Shown here in pieces: positions 6,739 to 7,563 of a stretch of DNA of 7,563 bases. The translations under genes and the position numbers were made by a program. Positions within the stretch are counted from its first letter, which is position 1, and each line of letters starts with the position of its first letter. The stretch is from Ignavibacteriota bacterium (lineage in GTDB: Bacteria; Bacteroidota; UBA10030; JAHEZR01): assembly GCA_023251005.1 (NCBI GenBank), contig JAHEZR010000042.1, positions 1 through 7,563 of the forward strand, in the 5' to 3' direction. The notes under the pieces are model-generated. The model saw nothing but the letters and a program-made list of their open reading frames with translations. It ran no database searches and was not told the DNA's origin.

Positions 6739-7563
6739 CTAGTGTTTGAAATGCCGATTACCTGTAAACACCATCGCAATATTATTCTCATCTGCTGCCC
6801 CGATGACTTCCTTATCGCGCACCGATCCGCCTGGTTGAATGACTGCCGTAGCACCGACTTTCACCGCTTCGACGAGCCCATCGGCAAACGGGAAGAAAGC
6901 ATCGGAAGCGACTGCACACCCTCTTAAGTCCAGGCCAGCCTCCGCTGCTTTCATCGCTGCAATCTTCGATGAGTCAACTCTCGACATCTGTCCTGCACCA
7001 ATTCCAAGTGTCCGATCGCCGCGAGCGTAGACAATCGCATTGGATTTCACTTGCTTCACGACTTTCCACGCGAAGAGCAGCGCTTCCATCTCTCCATCTG
7101 TAGGTTTGCGCTTTGTCACGACCCTAAACTCGGCGGGAGCGAGATGGTCGACATCTGGTTGCTGGACAAGGAATCCTCCAACAACTTTTCTTACATCATA
7201 TTCCTTCAGTGACTTGAAGTCATTGTTTTGCTTTATCAATCGACGGTCTTTTTTCTTTTTCAAAAACTCCAGTACCTCATCGTGGTAATCCGGCGCGATG
7301 ACCACTTCTGTGAATATCTCGTTGATTGCGCTCGCCGTGGCCATGTCGAGTGTGCGGTTCACCACCACGATGCCCCCGAAAGCTGACTTACTATCAGTGG
7401 CCAGTGCCTTTCGATACGCCGCAGCCAGTTGAGCATCAACGCCGACACCGCATGGATTGGTGTGCTTCACGATGACTGCTGCTGGTTGCTCGAACTCCGC
7501 TACGAGTCCAGCGGCGGCGTTGATATCCAGAATATTATTAAAGGAGAGCTCTTTGCCGTGTAG
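6739..7563 (-). CDS. purH: PurH, AICAR transformylase/IMP cyclohydrolase, C-terminal part; 5' end outside the window
   Basis: The minus frame is open from the right edge of the window to a TAG at 6739, giving 274 residues of a protein that is usually about 510-525. This is the AICAR transformylase domain, which adds a formyl group from 10-formyl-tetrahydrofolate to AICAR; the missing N-terminal domain closes the ring to IMP, ending purine synthesis. Signatures: [20 protein letters not shown] at the very start, [11 protein letters not shown] (residues 31-41 of the visible part; the Lys-His pair matches the catalytic pair of known enzymes), the [14 protein letters not shown] stretch after it, and the C-terminus ending in [11 protein letters not shown]. 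An internal GTG at 7470 lies inside the conserved KHTNPCG block and is not the true start. The gene is cytosolic and metabolic; its link to mreB is positional only. No terminator hairpin is visible after it, so read-through into mreB is likely. Confidence 0.97.
   Translation of the reverse strand, partial: LHGKELSFNNILDINAAAGLVAEFEQPAAVIVKHTNPCGVGVDAQLAAAYRKALATDSKSAFGGIVVVNRTLDMATASAINEIFTEVVIAPDYHDEVLEFLKKKKDRRLIKQNNDFKSLKEYDVRKVVGGFLVQQPDVDHLAPAEFRVVTKRKPTDGEMEALLFAWKVVKQVKSNAIVYARGDRTLGIGAGQMSRVDSSKIAAMKAAEAGLDLRGCAVASDAFFPFADGLVEAVKVGATAVIQPGGSVRDKEVIGAADENNIAMVFTGNRHFKH

Noticed and set aside
6097..6927. 276-codon plus-strand open frame across the start of mreB and the end of purH
   Set aside because: It lies antisense to two firmly identified genes and crosses their boundary. 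Its protein matches no family I recognise and shows the low-complexity look of a shadow frame.

Overview
The window is a compact, gene-dense stretch of bacterial chromosome. All seven genes read on the minus strand, so transcription runs from the right end of the window to the left. The order is purH (3' part) > mreB > mreC > mreD > mrdA (PBP2) > rodA > a Lon-like protease (5' part). Five of the seven form a complete elongasome (rod-shape) cluster. The largest gap between genes is 48 bp, and two junctions are 4-bp ATGA overlaps. I see no tRNA, rRNA, insertion sequence, CRISPR array, phage gene or sign of recent transfer.

Organism: base composition looks moderate, around 50% GC by eye. The order purH-mreB-mreC-mreD-mrdA-rodA is one I associate from memory with the Bacteroidota/Chlorobiota/Ignavibacteriota (FCB) group. 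Weak or absent Shine-Dalgarno sequences at most starts fit that group. This placement is an inference, not proven by the window.

Region by region: 6739-7563 encodes the C-terminal AICAR transformylase part of PurH. 6691-6738 is an AT-rich spacer carrying a degenerate 7-bp tandem repeat. 5665-6690 is mreB (actin-like filament), 4802-5629 mreC (periplasmic scaffold), 4283-4783 mreD (membrane partner), 2475-4286 mrdA (PBP2 transpeptidase) and 1261-2478 rodA (SEDS glycosyltransferase). 1-1232 is the first 410 codons of a large Lon-family AAA-type protein that runs off the left edge.

How they work together: MreB filaments under the membrane, linked through MreC and MreD, position and activate the RodA-PBP2 pair. 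RodA polymerises lipid II into glycan strands and PBP2 crosslinks them along the cell side wall. PurH (purine synthesis) and the Lon-like protein have no known direct role in this machine.

I did not find a new biological system here. The points most worth a second look are the non-canonical nucleotide-binding motifs of the Lon-like protein and the heptad repeat in front of mreB.
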